Assembly: GCA_013407085.1 (NCBI GenBank) | Contig: JACCGJ010000231.1 | Coordinates: 22,495 to 86,494, forward strand | DNA length: 64,000 bases | Direction of reading: 5' to 3' | From: Atriophallophorus winterbourni | Taxonomy: Eukaryota > Platyhelminthes > Trematoda > Plagiorchiida > Microphallidae | Shown here: piece by piece, positions 11,801-26,800 of the stretch | Layout: each line of letters opens with the position of its first letter | How positions within the stretch are numbered: the first letter of the stretch is position 1 | The notes under the pieces: model-generated | The model's database searches: none | The model's input: only the letters and a program-made list of their open reading frames with translations | What the model was told of the DNA's origin: nothing | Translations under genes and position numbers: made by a program

Positions 11801-14800
11801 CCAGGGTGGAATTCACCCGGTATTTTAAAGGTGGTTGTGTATCTCGTTGCATCTGACAGCGTGACTCCGACTTGCCACTTCCATTAGCTGCAGCTGCAAT
11901 TTTCATTTGAAATAGACATAATGAAAGAAGAATAAGAGGTGTGTTTTCATTGTGTATCTTCAAATTAAATGTTTTTTGTTAATAATTATTTTTTTATTCA
12001 TTATTTAATTCAGCGTGAAATTATCCCGGGCTCACCTGCCACGTTAGCAAATTAGGTCGCAACCATTATTGGGTTAAATTCATGCGTATTTAGTCACTTC
12101 ATGAATGTGTGATTCGAACGTTTTCATCAGTTTGCAGTTTTCTACCCTTTTTATTTCGAAAAGTTGATGCAATTAACACCATAAACGCCGTTCCTTATAT
12201 TTCTGTCTTTGCATAGTAAACCTGGTCAAACCATATTCTGGGATGCTAGACACAATATTTTACACTCAAAAGGGCATTGTTAATCATATGTTAATCCTTT
12301 CATTTATTCGAGGCACCTTAACCTGTTTATGTTTATTTTGTAATACGCCAGGAGGAATCGTTGACTGGCGAAAATCAGTATGCGTGTTCAAAGTGCCAGA
12401 CCAAACACGACGGCGTTCGGCGCGTTTTCATCACACGCGCTCCGCGTTTGTTGTGCATCCAGTTGTTGCGTTTCACCTACGATCCGAGGACAGAACAACG
12501 GAAAAAACAAAAGGCCTCTATTCGCATTCCCGATCGTCTGCAATTGGTGGATATGTTGGATTCGAAAAATGCGAGTGGGCCATATTCCGGAGCTGCAGTC
12601 GCGTGTCTAGCGAGTTCTTCAGGTCAGGTTAACAAATCTCACCTGCTCAGAATGTCGTATTTTGTTTTGACACAGCGATTTTCCTTGCGACGATTTTGCT
12701 GAGCTACCGCTAAACTAATCTGATTAATTGATATACTCCATCCAAGTCCCTACGTCCTTGCGCTGGCATTGTCTAAAGTGACGAGGACGTACAATTGAGC
12801 AGATCTACCATTTCAGCATTTCTCGTTGTCCTACGTGCTCTTGTCATTCAGTGATCGGAACAATTGCAAGACCTTTAATGACGTAACCGTTAAAGGACAT
12901 ATTTTCATCTTGCTGAGATTCACTTTATTCGTTTTCTTCTCACAGAGAACGAGACAGATAGCGTCGGCCTGTCACACAAATTTTTTGAGTTCAATTAGCT
13001 TCATACGTCAGTGACGACGTTTGTTATAAGACAGTTTCGATCCCCGTAGCTCGAAACCCGATCTCATGACTGCTGTCTAGACACTCCAGTTTTCTTTTAT
13101 TTTGACGGTTTTACAGTGTAAACATAATGTAACCAAAGAAGGCATCACATGATTATAGGGACCAGAAACAGAGAAGCATAAACCTGTGATTGAAATACCA
13201 TCGCTTTGCCTTTGCAACATCACACCAGTCTCAGCGATAAGGGAGTTTAAGTGCATTCTCCGTGGATCTTATTATTGGTTAAACTCAACGGTTACACTTC
13301 TAAATCTACTCATTGTACCAATTTACCCAGTTAAAAATAAAACATTGCATAGAATAAACTGTCTGACTCCAAGCTTGCGAGTTGCGGTGTAAAATACTCA
13401 GCAAGCTGGCTTCTGGCCTGGCAGAGACTGTGTCGAGCACTGGATCTTAGAACTGCGGCACACTTATCGACAGCGAACAATAGCTATTTTTAGACTTCAA
13501 AGGAGCATTTTACAACTCCTTGCTGTGCAAAGGCGTTCCGCAAAAGTATGTCAACATACTACGTGCACTTTATGCTCATACATCCGGATGCGTTAGGGTT
13601 TACAACGAAGTCTCACCCAAATTCCACACCACAAGTGGCGTCCAACAAGGATGCCCGATTTCTCCGTTTTTGTTCAATTTTGTAATTGATGCAATTATGG
13701 AGTTGTGCAACGATGGTGCCCCAGCTTTCGGAGTTCACATAATGCCATGCGTCAAGCTTCTCGACTTGGATTATGCTGATGATATAGTTCTGCTCTTCGA
13801 CTCGTACACAGATGCACAGGCGATACTGAACAAGCTATCTAGTATTGTGCCCGCATTTGGAATGCGTTTAGCATTCTCTAAGTGCAGTGTTCTACTGCAG
13901 GACATCGATTTATCAATCTGCATTTTATAACTTGATTATCTGGTGCTTGAAATTGTAGATCGTTTTACGTATCTCGGTATTTGTATCGATATTTCAGCAT
14001 CGTTAGATGGCGAGGTCTCGGCACGTATTTCTCAAGCGACCGTAACATTCCGCAACCTCTGGCGTCAGAAAGGACTGTCTCTGTTACTCAAGGGTAGAGT
14101 CTACAAAGCGACAGTTCGAGCCGTATTACTGTATGGGTGCAAAACATGGACCTCACGTAAAGAGCACATTCAGCGCCTTCAACCGATGTCTCCGCAGCAT
14201 TTTAGAAGTTAGCTGTTACAATCGCATTCGCAACGATGCTCTCCGAAATAAGTTGTTCGTCAGTAATGTTGATATGGAGAAGCAGATCAACCTGCATAGG
14301 TTACGCTGGTTGGGCCACATGTTGCGAATGCCGGACCACTTCCGATATGGATTCTTTTTGCGGCGTCACATACCGAGTTTCGTACATCTCGTGGTCACCA
14401 AACCCTCACATGGCATAGGCAGTTAAAAACCCTTACTAGTAACCTTTCCAAAATTTGCGCAGTACACTTTCCAGGCTGGGGTCCCCGCGATCAGATATCA
14501 CAATAGTTAGTTACGCTTCGGGATATATCCCGAAACCGTGTTCAATGGCGGTCTGGCACGAGGCATCTTGTTGCAGCGTTTGCTTAACCGTGCTAGTTAT
14601 CAAGCGGAGTGACGAGAAAAGCTTGTTATGATGCATGACAGTGAAAACCGCAAGGAAGCTGCCATGCTGATGTCGCTCTACTGGTTTACGAAACCTGATT
14701 GAATGCATGTTCCATTCGAGGTGTAGGCACCTCTTCCCAGTTTGTTTGGGCTTACTCTTTTATAGAATCCGTAGCCTTTGAAGTTCTACCCTTCCCCATG

Positions 14801-17800
14801 TTTTAGGATTTTACTTTTTCATGGTTGTGTGGCAGTTAAGCATTTGGTACGTGCTACGGGTGTAATGCTGTCTCTGATGACGATGATGATGATATTCAGA
14901 CGATTATCGCAATACCGAAGCTAATAACTTTTCTAATGCTCTGATTTTGTTTTTAGCTTGGAGCTGTTTCCCCCTGTTTGATTCCTAGCTCTATTTTGTG
15001 GTCAACAATTGATTACGGAATAAGTGTCTACTTAAAATCGCGAAACATACTTGGTAAGGTTCTCGTGTCGATGTAATTCGAGGGCTCACCTGTGCAAACT
15101 CCTTTAGGATTTGCTACAAATCTGACCACGTTGTTTATAAGCCAGGTTAGACGGAGCCACTTGAAGCCCTGTTTCCGGTAATTTAATCAATGTTATATAC
15201 TTCCTTATGACCGATTCGTCAAGGTTCTGTAATCTCTGCATAAACTCAAGCTCAACGCCAATTTCGGTTGCTTCTCTGAAAGGTCTCGTGAAAGTGAATC
15301 ATTGATTCAAGCGCGACCACTTTGCGTAATGGGTGAGGCCATTAACATCCATGCGGTCCGACCTGTTGATTTGCCACTGGTACTGAGCTGCATGCGGAAG
15401 CACGCTGGCGTCTCACTACCATTTCTTTATTTTATTTCTTTTTCCCTTCTCATGTGTCTAGGCCTGTGCAAACGAACATAATCTTAGCCTACGTGCAGTC
15501 TATGACTGCGGCACTTTGCCTGACTCGATCTTGTGATTTCATGCATACATACATACGTGTTGTGCGGAACTGGCTTTCGAGGAAAGACTTTGAAAGTACA
15601 ATTTGTATATGCAGGGGTTTGAGCGCGTCAAACCATCAGCCTTTTGTGTGAGCAGCAGCAGTTCAGTCTAGAATGAGTTATTCGTTATTCAGTTTTAGTG
15701 TCATCAGCGCCCATGTGCAGTCTCTGACTGTGCGGCACTTTGCCTGGATCAGGCTTGTGCTCTCAAGCCTTAGCCGCAAACTGGATAGCGAAATGATCCG
15801 TGCGTTTACTTCCCGATTTTATTTTTTCTATCCTGAACCCCGTGAACGCTTTATTTTGTCTCATGTTAGCAAATTTTATGAATCCCGTCGTTTAAGACAT
15901 CCGATATTCCCTTTACTACCACAAAACGACCCTTTCGTTTATCATCATCATATATATTTCACAGACACTGCAACCCAACTTTCATATAAGCTTTGTGGCG
16001 TGTTGTTACACATCGGCGCTCAACCAACCTCTGGCCATTATGTCGCAGTCGTCCGGGAGCCTGCGAACCAACCCAGGGGACCCGACTGCACAGAAGCAGA
16101 TAGCTGGACGGTTTGCAACGACACCGAGGTACTTCGTTCCATACTTTGCTTCCCATTCATTGTCTAACAATCAATTTAAAGGTATTCGGTATTCCCGTCT
16201 TGTGTATTGATTCTGCTGTTTAAGCCAAATGGTCTTGCTATTTTGCTTACCAGACCATGAGGGCTCATGTGATTGGTACTTTGGTTTTGCCATCTAGACA
16301 GGTGTTTGGCCCTAGTAATCATTTCCCGACTACTTTATGCCCTCGTTTTACTCATGAGTACGGCAGGGAATTAAGATTAAACACGTTTTGCAACAGTGAC
16401 AGAGTTCGAACCGGAAGCCTTTTGTTCGTGATGTACGCGTTCTGATATCCATCTCTTTTGGCTGGTGCTGGCCCTACAGGATGTGATTCAACATTCACCA
16501 AGGATGATCGGCCTCTAAACACAATGGGAACGTTTCCGGCAAGCGATACGCACAGAATGCTTGGCCACATATTCGTTACAGACCTCCGAAGGTTTCCTTG
16601 TAGTTTTTGTTGATTAAGCTGACTTATTTGCCCATGAAATGATAACCAGTATTCTCACGAGTGATCCAGAAAAAGTGACACACAGTCATAGACTGCACGT
16701 GGTCTAAGATACTATCAGTTTGCTCAGATCTAGACGTATATTATAATGAAAATAGAAACAGCGTTGAGACTCCAACGTGTTTCCGCTGTTCAGTTGCAAC
16801 AAAGCGATCATGTAAGTCTCAAGGATTATCTCCTCTTTATCACGATCCATAGATCCTTTGTCGCATCTGGAACACATCGTTGAATGAGTAGAAGTGTATT
16901 ATTCTAAAGCTAGTCTACAGAGCATGATCACTCTATTGCGTGTGTATGTGTGTATCCACCACTCATCTTTTTTCTTGCGTACCAGGTTTATACAATCCCA
17001 GCATCCCAGTTTTGTTTATCCAAAGTGACCACTAACTCCAAAGGGTGGCAACTCGTGAACAATGTCGAACAAGGAAAGGGCGACCCTGAAAATTCAGACG
17101 GCCCTTTGTCGAAAAAACCGCGCCCGGATGACCAGACTACACCATCTGAAGAGTCTCAACAGGTGGATGCCAACTCAGTCTCGGACACCACGGTGTGGCA
17201 CTCTTCATCTAGCGCTTATATGCTGTTCTATCGTGTGATTGATGATGTGCAACCGCAAACGGGTAAATTTAGTTTATGTCATTACATATATATCCTTTAC
17301 CATCTCCATTATGTTCATACTTTTGGTTTAGTCAATGTAAGCCATATATCTTCACCCTTACATTATCACTGCCCGTATAATCGATGAATTACAACCAAAC
17401 ATCACGCATATCAGAAACACGAGTCATGATTATTATTCTGTAGCAGGAAGCTGCAGTAAGACATGCCACCGGTGCTTAGATACTCGCGGAAATGAAACTG
17501 GGTTCCTGATTATTAGGTTTTATTTCCTGTATCTGTCTAGGTGTGGGCAACGTGACCGTATGTTAGCCTGTGTGCGGTCTATGACTGTGCGGTAATTTGT
17601 CTGGATCAAGCTTGTGGGATTTCATGCATGCCTAGCAACTTGTGTCGCAACGATTAACAGATAATAAAAAATGATGCAGGCATATATGAAATTATATTAT
17701 TGATGCACATATGTACTGGGAAATGGCTTCCTGTGATAGGTTCACTACATGAGATTTCACATTTTTTCATTTTCGTTTCAAATAACTTGACCCAACCTTT

Positions 17801-20800
17801 TTTCATGCACAGGCAATAATCCAAGCGCCACCAGTTTGTAAACATCTATTGTAAGGTTTTCGATCAAGATTGAACACCGGATACTGGTGTAACGGCTGTC
17901 CTTGCTGATGATGATGATGATGGCGTTCGACTCTGAATCGAACAGCCCAACTCCTAATCCCGCCGTGGTTGCATGTTTCGAGAAATGTGCTTAGCCCATT
18001 TCCCTACTACACTGAGGTGAAAAAAGTACCAGGAATAGTTGGAACATTTACTGCGACAGTTGAGCACCTTTTCCAGTGCGCGAAATCATATCATATCATC
18101 ATATCGTATTAAAGAATCCGAGATAGACGCGCTAGCCTTATGGACACCGAGCGTTCTCATGCGGCAAGATGTTTCCAACCACATGTTGGGTGTATCTTTT
18201 GGTACTCAACAGTTTCGAGAAACGCAGTTGAGGTCAAACCCTCCACATATGACAAACTCGTTCGAAGATATTTGAAGTACATTCATCTCTCCAACCAAGA
18301 TAACAATAGTGTGAATCTCATCACGTTCTGTAAAACATCATTTTCTAACCTAGAGCTAAAGTGAGTCGAGAAACACTGCGAATTGCTGCAATATCGGCTT
18401 TTCCCTAACGTGCACGCTTGTTCCACAAATTCAGCTGAGAGTTTGACCTCATCCGTCTCACTTGAAACACTTTTAATATTAGCAATTTGAGGAAAATTAA
18501 GTTCTTCTTGCATTGCGAATGTCCTTCGGGCCGATGCGTCCATGTACACAAACCTGGTACACTAGCTATAGTGTTCATTGTCCCGTGATGGAATTAGAAA
18601 CATGAAGATCTTTGCTCATTTTTTACACAAGTTGAAAAAAGACATTAACTTTAATAACTCAATGTTGTCGCCTAGGTCATTTATCTTAAGTGATAGAAAG
18701 CTCTCTTGATCGCTGTCTGCTCTTTTGGTACCGGTCCGTATCTCTGGAGTTTGACCTGTCAAGGCGCACCATACTGTTCCATATATACACACGTCTGTCC
18801 ACATGCAGTCTGTGACTGTGCGGCACTTTGCCTGGATCAGCCTCTTGCTTTCATACATACATACATACACAGTTAGATAGTAATCTCGTGAGAAACAGAG
18901 TAAATGCACACTCATCTAATGCATCTAGCTAAAGAAACTTATTGTTCTATGAAGTTCAAATTGTTTTGAACTGTGAGTCACTCTGGCCTTCTTTGGTTGC
19001 ATATCCATATATTCGAATGATAATCTTGATGGTGACCTGATCTATTTCACCGGAGTCAACGATAGCCTAACATGTTACATTCCATCGTACGCCTCAATTG
19101 ATACACAGCCGTCAGCAAAGTAGTTCCAACGTTGCATGCGTTCCAAATTTCGTTTTAGGCTGATTAATCTTCGTGAAAACCCATGCAATCCACAATCTTC
19201 ACTTTAGCTGTAAACAAATCCCACGCGGCTCTTGCTTGACATCGCATAAACCATTGCGTAGGTATTCCTCTGTTTATGGTAGATACGCATCCGCGTTTGG
19301 TCCAAGGTACCGTGCATTCAAGCGTTTGTGGTGCCCGGTTGTTGCACCAATTACTCGTCAGATTCAGATGTAAATTAAGATAAATAGATACTTTGAAAAC
19401 AACATCTGCAGCTACTCAGACCAGAAAGGTCGATGTATAGAGGTCAGACAAACTCAGTCTCAACAAACTGCTTTGTGGTTCACGCGTTTTAGCCAAAAGC
19501 TCTGGGTAGGGCCTCCTACGCTTACCCATAGGGGCATAGGCTCCCGGGTACTATCACGCCCACAAGCAAACTTGGCACTTTGTCTGGCTCCAGACTTGTG
19601 CTTCATGATGATGATGATGATGATGATATATATTCCGGAGCCGGAGTTCCGTTAGGCAGTCTGAAGTTGTATTCAAATTCGTCCTGCCATTTTTTGCGAC
19701 GGCATCGTTGTCCAAACGTATCAGCCTCGCTGTTCCTTTGGTGCCGTTTCTTTATCCTGGATGCATAATTGGTGCTGCCAAAATCTCTAAATGCTATAAA
19801 AAGCCTGGTAGACTTTGAGATGCATGATTATCTCTGTGACCGAACTCCACGATATTTCTTACAGGAAAAATTTCTACCCCTCTGAATAGGATTCACTTTC
19901 ATTTCTTTCATAATGTATTTTCTTTTTTCCGCATTTTTAACACAGATGTTCAAATTCCGGAAAATTTACGTCACATTGTGGATGCGATGAATTTGGAACA
20001 GGATGAACAAATTCTCGCTCGACAGGCTCTTCAGGTACGCGACTGCAAATCGTCATCTTGACCGATTGAAATTTTATGTTTATCAGATTAACCTGAGTTG
20101 TGCCTCTGTTGTCAGTCATAGACTGCATCTAATTCGTTTTATTTCACGTGATCGAGTTGTTTTTCAACTTCCCTTTCTATACAGCTGCACCGTGTTTTTT
20201 TGACGTTCCTGTACAATAGTATTCACGTGTTCGCCTGTTTGTATTTGTAGCGAAAGAAAATGATGTGTCTTCAGAACCTGTACACAACTCTCCACTTGCC
20301 CGAACCGAACGATGACAATGTGACGTTGGATGAGTTGGCGCTGGTGCCCACACAATGGCTCCGCAATTGGTTCGAACAACCAGACCAACCCCCACCACCG
20401 ATTATGTTACCTGCGGACGGTTCATCCACCGCGAAACCTTCCCCTTTCTTCAAGCCATGCCTACATGGTCGGGTTCCCATCGATATGGATTCATCGGATT
20501 ATCGTGCTGTTTCGTTTTCCGGGTTACGCAGCGCCTTAGAGCAAACGGATGTGATTTCCATCCCGTGAGTGCCCTTGCATTGCTTTAGCGTGGCTTTTTT
20601 AAATCTAACACGAGACCAAAGCCTTCTTTGTATCATATTTCTATGCTGTCAACAAATCATTTGCAAAATGCTCATTGCTCTTCGGAGCATTAGCGTCAAC
20701 AGCATCGCAATCGGCAGCGGTATAAATTCTACTCGTTATGATCGTCTTCCTCATAGTTTCGTGAAAAAACAACAGAATCTCGTTATTATGTTGAAGCCTC

Positions 20801-23800
20801 CGGATATTTTTTCCAGCAGAATGATAATTCCACAGAATGTGATTATAGCTCAAAATGGAGGTTCTAAATGTCAATACAGCAATAACTTCGTGGTAACGCC
20901 ACTTTATTAATGTGACATTACTTTAATCTTCATCTATGTATGTATGTATGCATGAAATCACAAGCCTGATCCAGGCAAAGTGCGGAAAAGTCATTGACTG
21001 CACGTGGGCTAAGATACTACCAGGTTGCCCAGGCCTAGCCAGATACGAGGAAGAAAAAAGAACAGGAAATGGTAGTGAGACTCCAGCCTGTTTCAGCATG
21101 CAGCTCACTTCCTCAGGTCAATCAATTTCGTCATGTATGAAAGCACAAGCCTGACCCAGACAAAGTGACACACAGTCAGAGACTGCACGTGCCCTAATAT
21201 ACTGTCAGGTTGCCCAAGCCTAGACAGATGAAAGAGAAAAGGGCTACAGCGTGTTTTTGCACGCAGCTACTACTGGTGACAAATCAATCCAGCACGGTGA
21301 AGCTGTACAGTTGAAAAGTGCTGCATGATTACACATCCGTGCAATCGTCATAATTATGTCTAAGTTCGGATGTACAATCGTGTAATACTTCTGTGTTGTG
21401 TAGCTAATACCGTGCTAGTGAACTGCATGCGGAAATACGCTGGAGTTTCTTTACTATTTCCACCTTCCTTTTTCTATTTATATCTTAGCCCATGTGCAGT
21501 CTTTGAATGTGCGGCACTTTGCCTAGATAAGGCTTGTGATTTCAGACATACGTACTAATTTCGAATACTGTCCGATCTTCCACGGCCAGACAATAAAATG
21601 TTTGGGGTTGTTGTCAAAATCCTTTATATACGAAGACAGAAACAACCGTCTTAGTCCACTGTGGCACAAATCATAGCCCTTTGTCAACGCGCAATGTGAA
21701 TGTGACCCATTTTATTTACCGGAATTGTATCCGGGCGAGAATGGCTTCTGTTTCGTGATAGTCATGCGTTTGACTGGGAGGCACAACTGTAGATACAATT
21801 GCCTATTTGATTAAAATATTCATCGACTCGTCAGCGTGGTTCTAATTTTCCAACATTCTTTCCGCCTCACAGTTTCCGTCTATTTGAACCTTGTCTCGAA
21901 TGTACTCGGCTTAAAGTTGCCCTGATTCAACTGGAGCAGCGTATTCGAATGTTGAGCAAAGAAATGGATAATTTCATTCATTCCAAAGAAACCGCTGTCG
22001 AAAGATCATGCGACGATTCGGAAAAGTCGGTAAGTGAACGTATATCGAATAGCGTCCAACTTAATCATCATGTACGAGATTTTTCACCCTTTCCATCCGT
22101 CTGACCACGCTCACGGCACAACTCAACATTCTATTCTCACGATTAAAATAACCCCGTATTTAACTATTCATTATAAGTGGCCCTGTGGCGTTTTCCGTTT
22201 CATCTCTAAACCCTGTTCTTTTTTCTTCCTCATATCTGTCTAGGTCTGGGCAACCTGACAGTATCTTAGCCCACTTGCATTCTCTGACTGTACGGCACCT
22301 TGCCTGGATCAGGCTTTTGCTTTCATCATCATCACCGGCGTAATGCTGTCTATGATGATGATGATGATGATGATGGCACGCACATGATAGTTTTGTGTTT
22401 GTCATCGGCGTTGATATGAATGCGCGTTTGAATTTATTAAAACTTGTTTTCATAAGTTGCGATCCTCTAAAGATATACACATGAATTATTATGCTTTTTT
22501 GTTCATGTTGTTCTTATTGTTGTACATTTAATAAAAAATAGTGTCCTTCTGTCATAGATCCTGTAAATTTCCACATCAACTGGCATGCTTGTTTACCCCT
22601 CAAGTTACACTTTTTCTGTTACTATCTAATTTTGATTTTTTTCTAACTCTTTTCCACGCTTTTTCCATACAACTGAAAAATAAAAAATGACTATCCGTTT
22701 ACACGAATTCTCATCGAAACAGATTAATTTAACGACACAAATTTTAGGAAAACGATCAATGAAAAACTTTTAAGGATGAAACTTTACGGCGCCATCGAAA
22801 TTGCAAATCGGAAACAACTTTGTTTGAGGCTCTGGTGAGCTATGCTGCACCAAACGCATATTTGCGCCACTTCTTGTTTGAGCTGACCGTGGTGTTTTCA
22901 TACCATCATCACTGTCTTCATCAAAATAAGCCTCCTCAATAATTTTGAAGCTTGCACACAGGATCGATCTGATACTGTTGCTTTGACTCACGGAATCTTG
23001 CTTTCAGCACACAGGAAAATTGATGTAACGAAAACCGTTACCATACTCGCATAATTGTCGCGTAACTATCATTCGGGGTTAAAATCAATTATTACTAAAA
23101 GTTTATCCATTTGATCTTTTCCTTCACTGTATTTAATACTATGTTTTGATCATACTTGCTGTTGTTCAACGGAAGCCATACTATCTCCGTTCATTTTGTA
23201 CAAACGATCTGGTGTTTGTGTGAGTTGACCTACTTTCTCATTTCTTACTATTTTCACACAGACTGAGCCCACATTCTTTTGGATCGGCAAGCGTTCCCTA
23301 CGGAAATGGCGCAACCTGTGTCGGAAATACGTGGCCGAACTGTATACGGATCCCGAAAACACTTCTCACACCCCACCACAAACCACTTTCAACACGGATA
23401 TTCTCTGTCCCCATAAACAGCTCAGAAACAACTCCAGACGCATTCGCTTGATGCCCGCACAGCTGTGGCACAAGCTGATCTCCCTACTGCCCGGTGCTAA
23501 TATCCCCATTTTTCCCGTTACCAGTGACAAGATGTGCGGTGTGCATTGCCCTCAATGCGAAAAGTTCGAGTCATCGCTGGCGGAGCGCGCCAGCACAGAA
23601 CGGGATTCGATGCCACGTCTACTGTCGCAAAATTTTAATGTGATGCCAAAGTTGTTTGGTGATAACTGGCAACCAACTGATGTCGAATTGAACATGGGCG
23701 AGGAAAAGCGTTCGGCTCCCCAATCTACATCGATAGACCCACACACCAGCTTGACGTAAGTGGGCCACGTTACACCTGATGTTAATTTGTGCAAATGTGA

Positions 23801-26800
23801 CCAACGTTTGTTTGAAACGCTGGTACCATCTCACCAAACATTTTTTTAAATTCCAGACGTGATCCTTTACAGCACTGACGTGCTAAATGAATCTGAACAT
23901 TGAGTTGTGCGTGTAATATATTTGTGTAAGCTACAACGAATATCCAATGCGCCTGCATGCTGATTGCACAGTGTATAGTTCACGAAAATGTATGTTTAAA
24001 CAGAAGGTTTTCATTTTCATTAAGTTAGAATCCGCTTTCTTTACGGACTCGTAGAAGATTTCCTTCATTATGCAGCACTGCGTACTATGCATGCCAAAAT
24101 GGGATTATAGATAATACTCACATCTATCCATTTGGTTGCATGTTTTCCGACAGGCATGGTAAACACTTCCATTCCTGCTTATTGTCATGGACAGCATTAC
24201 GGCGAAAGGAATTACCGACTGCTAAACTGCCATACAACCATGAAGCGATTAAACCCCAAAGAGATGGAAAGGTTGGGACCTTATATGCTAATGAACCTGT
24301 GTAGCATTAAGCACAAACACAATGCGATGTTGTGCCTACAACTCTAATGAATACACATTCAATCAAGTGTTGTGTGAATGAGTAGAGCAACACCACCGCG
24401 TCAGCTTTGTTGCAGCTTTCTCTGTTATGCATCCTAGCAAGCTTTCCTAGCCGCTCCAGATGACTATATACACTGCGAGAAGATACCTACAACGAACCGA
24501 TTTTGAGCTATATCGTTCAGAGTAACAAAGCCACTGCGAATTCTGATCGCGCTGATTAATGAGACAGGTTTCCCCAATTACAGCAGGTAGTTTAGTTGTC
24601 AAGGACTTCGTCTGCTTGATCTTTAACCAAAATTTAACGACCACTACAAAGACACCTTTCTGAGTTAGGAGTAGCAAACAAAATTACTTTGGGAAAAAGT
24701 TGATTTTCCATTCGCAATGATGGACTAATCAGTAAAATCTATGCATGTTAACTTGTTTTTCTATATCTACCCCGCCACAGAAGATTCTTTTTTTGGATAA
24801 TTGTGCTACGTATCCGATGTTGCTAATTAACTCCACTGATTGTGCGAAGACAGCGTTTCTCCAACACCTGCACATTTCGTAATCCTTTTCTCGCTATCCA
24901 GGTTTCACATCCGTACAACCAGATCGGGCAAATCGTTACCTTAGTGACTCTGTGCTTATGCGTATGTCGAGTTTTACGCCTGTTCAGGTTCTAACCAGGA
25001 AACTCGTCAAATGCTTTTCCTTTACCGCGTAATGCGTTTATTTTTACAAAAACTTGATAAGCTTCCTTTTTATGCTTTCGAAAATCAGCACTTCGAATCT
25101 CCCTCCCACGAATTCATCGGAATCCCTTCAGCCATCCATTCCCTCCGAGAACGATAATCTCGATAATCCCAATCTCATCCATTTGATACCGCTTGAATTT
25201 GTGTTACAATGGCGAAAGTTTGCCCGTAACCCCCTTCCAGAGACACTTCCCGATCGTCTAGAGTCTGTGTTGAACGTCGACGGTGTGCTTTGTGACCATG
25301 GGCAGGTGAGTCAATGACAATATTACAATAATCCCGCGTTCTTTTTCTATGTTTTCATCTATCGAACTATCTATCAAAATCAGGTAGAAGCGCACTACAA
25401 GCTAGAGCTCAATCGTGCACAAAAATCGATCATATTTTAGTGTTTGAACACGGATGTGCAATCGTGCAGCGTTTCTGTGCTGTGCGGCTAACATCGTGCT
25501 AAATTGATTGGCCAACGGTAATAAGCTGCATGCTGAAACACGCTGGAGTCTCACTACCATTTCTATTTCCTCCCTCATATCTGTCTAGGCCTGGGCAACC
25601 TGACAGTATCTTAGCCCATGTGCAGTCTCTGGCTGTACGGCACTTTGCCTGGATCAGGCTTGTGTTTTCATACCCCATAAGGAAAGATCAGAGCAATGTG
25701 TTTAATTAGGTTGCGATTGCGCACTCAATATCTATGTCCATTTATTCATATTGATTAGACTGCACTTATTTTGCTACGATCTTTGGAGATCGATCGCCGT
25801 GTCATCATTTCAGTTTAAATTACCGCTATATTGCATTCGATGGGCCAGCTAAATCTATTCATCGGCACATTGCATTTACATTTAACCTAAGTCAGATGAG
25901 CTCCACACGGATATCAACTTTATGTTGCCTAGCGCAATTTGTGCCAAACGAAACTTTTAGAAATTTTGCAATTCGTGATATCCACACCAAGCACAAGGTC
26001 CTCGCGCACGATAGCCTTATCTGATGCGTGAAACACGGTGGACAGAGTGAATAACATTCTTCCCTTGAAAGTTTTTTTTAATTTTCATTCTAATCAAACT
26101 AGGTTGTTTTCACTGCTTCGGCTCATTCCTTTTCGTTTCACCGTTTTAAGCTCACCATGCCTTGGCAAGACTTGATACGCGAATCTATCGCTTGCCCTGT
26201 CACGGCTTCCGAGTACCGAGTGTTATGGGAACGCTACGGTGGATCGCCGGAGTTCGAAGGTGACACCAGCATTTTGAACGGCTCAGATGAGGAGGCGGAA
26301 GCCAGCGAAATATATCCCCCACTTTTCCTCGTCCCTTCGACGGATGAGGGCGGCGCCTGGCAATTGCGGCCCCAGTCCTATTCCCGCGTGTGCTCAGAGT
26401 GCTACGCTCAATTCTTGGCCGAGCGCAGTCACTTCAACAACGCACAACTTCGTGTTCGCCTGGTCAGGGATCCTGCTGCTTTGCTGGAGACTATGAGTCA
26501 AAATGTGCAATGCACGAGTTCAAACGGTGTCGATGCTACCGACGAGGTCAGATATATTTCACTACTTTCTGTGTGCCCTTTTACGAATCAGTGTGAACTT
26601 GTCAAATCATGTCCGGCTGTAACAATCTAACGTTAAAAATCCTCGATGTTTCTTCAATCTCATCGTTCCAGCACTCAGCTGTGCCCGCCTTTGTAAATAT
26701 TTTGCATCCTACGGCTGTCAAACTGCCATTCCTGTTCCGTTTGAACTTTGTTTTCTAGGGGAACCGCATGTTGACCATGATCAATACAAAAACCATGGTA

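Larger units (their letters stand above)
12623..15964 (+). other. USP48 intron 7
   Basis: A 3.3-kb intron carrying an RTE-like element (13,440-14,895) and SINE-like copies (15,363-15,560 and 15,706-15,768). About 12,630-13,370 and 14,896-15,360 show nothing else. Confidence 0.75.
16129..16985 (+). other. USP48 intron 8
   Basis: The duplicated block begins near 16,338. Contains a SINE-like copy (16,663-16,805, minus) and a family R3 repeat near 16,830-16,960. Confidence 0.6.
17263..19945 (+). other. USP48 intron 9
   Basis: Contains SINE-like copies at 17,519-17,632 and 18,786-18,870, an RTE-type (GAT)n tail near 17,870-17,922, and the repeat block 19,470-19,770. The rest is unrecognised. Confidence 0.6.
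20565..21872 (+). other. USP48 intron 11
   Basis: Holds three SINE-like copies (20,934-21,131 minus, 21,136-21,340 minus, 21,368-21,552 plus). About 21,560-21,860 shows nothing recognised. Confidence 0.65.

Noticed and set aside
22160..22480. Frame with a run of His
   Set aside because: Antisense reading of the (GAT)n tail of an RTE element.
26157..26630. 157-codon frame as a separate gene, twice (also 44,679)
   Set aside because: It is USP48 exon 15 read past its donor site.
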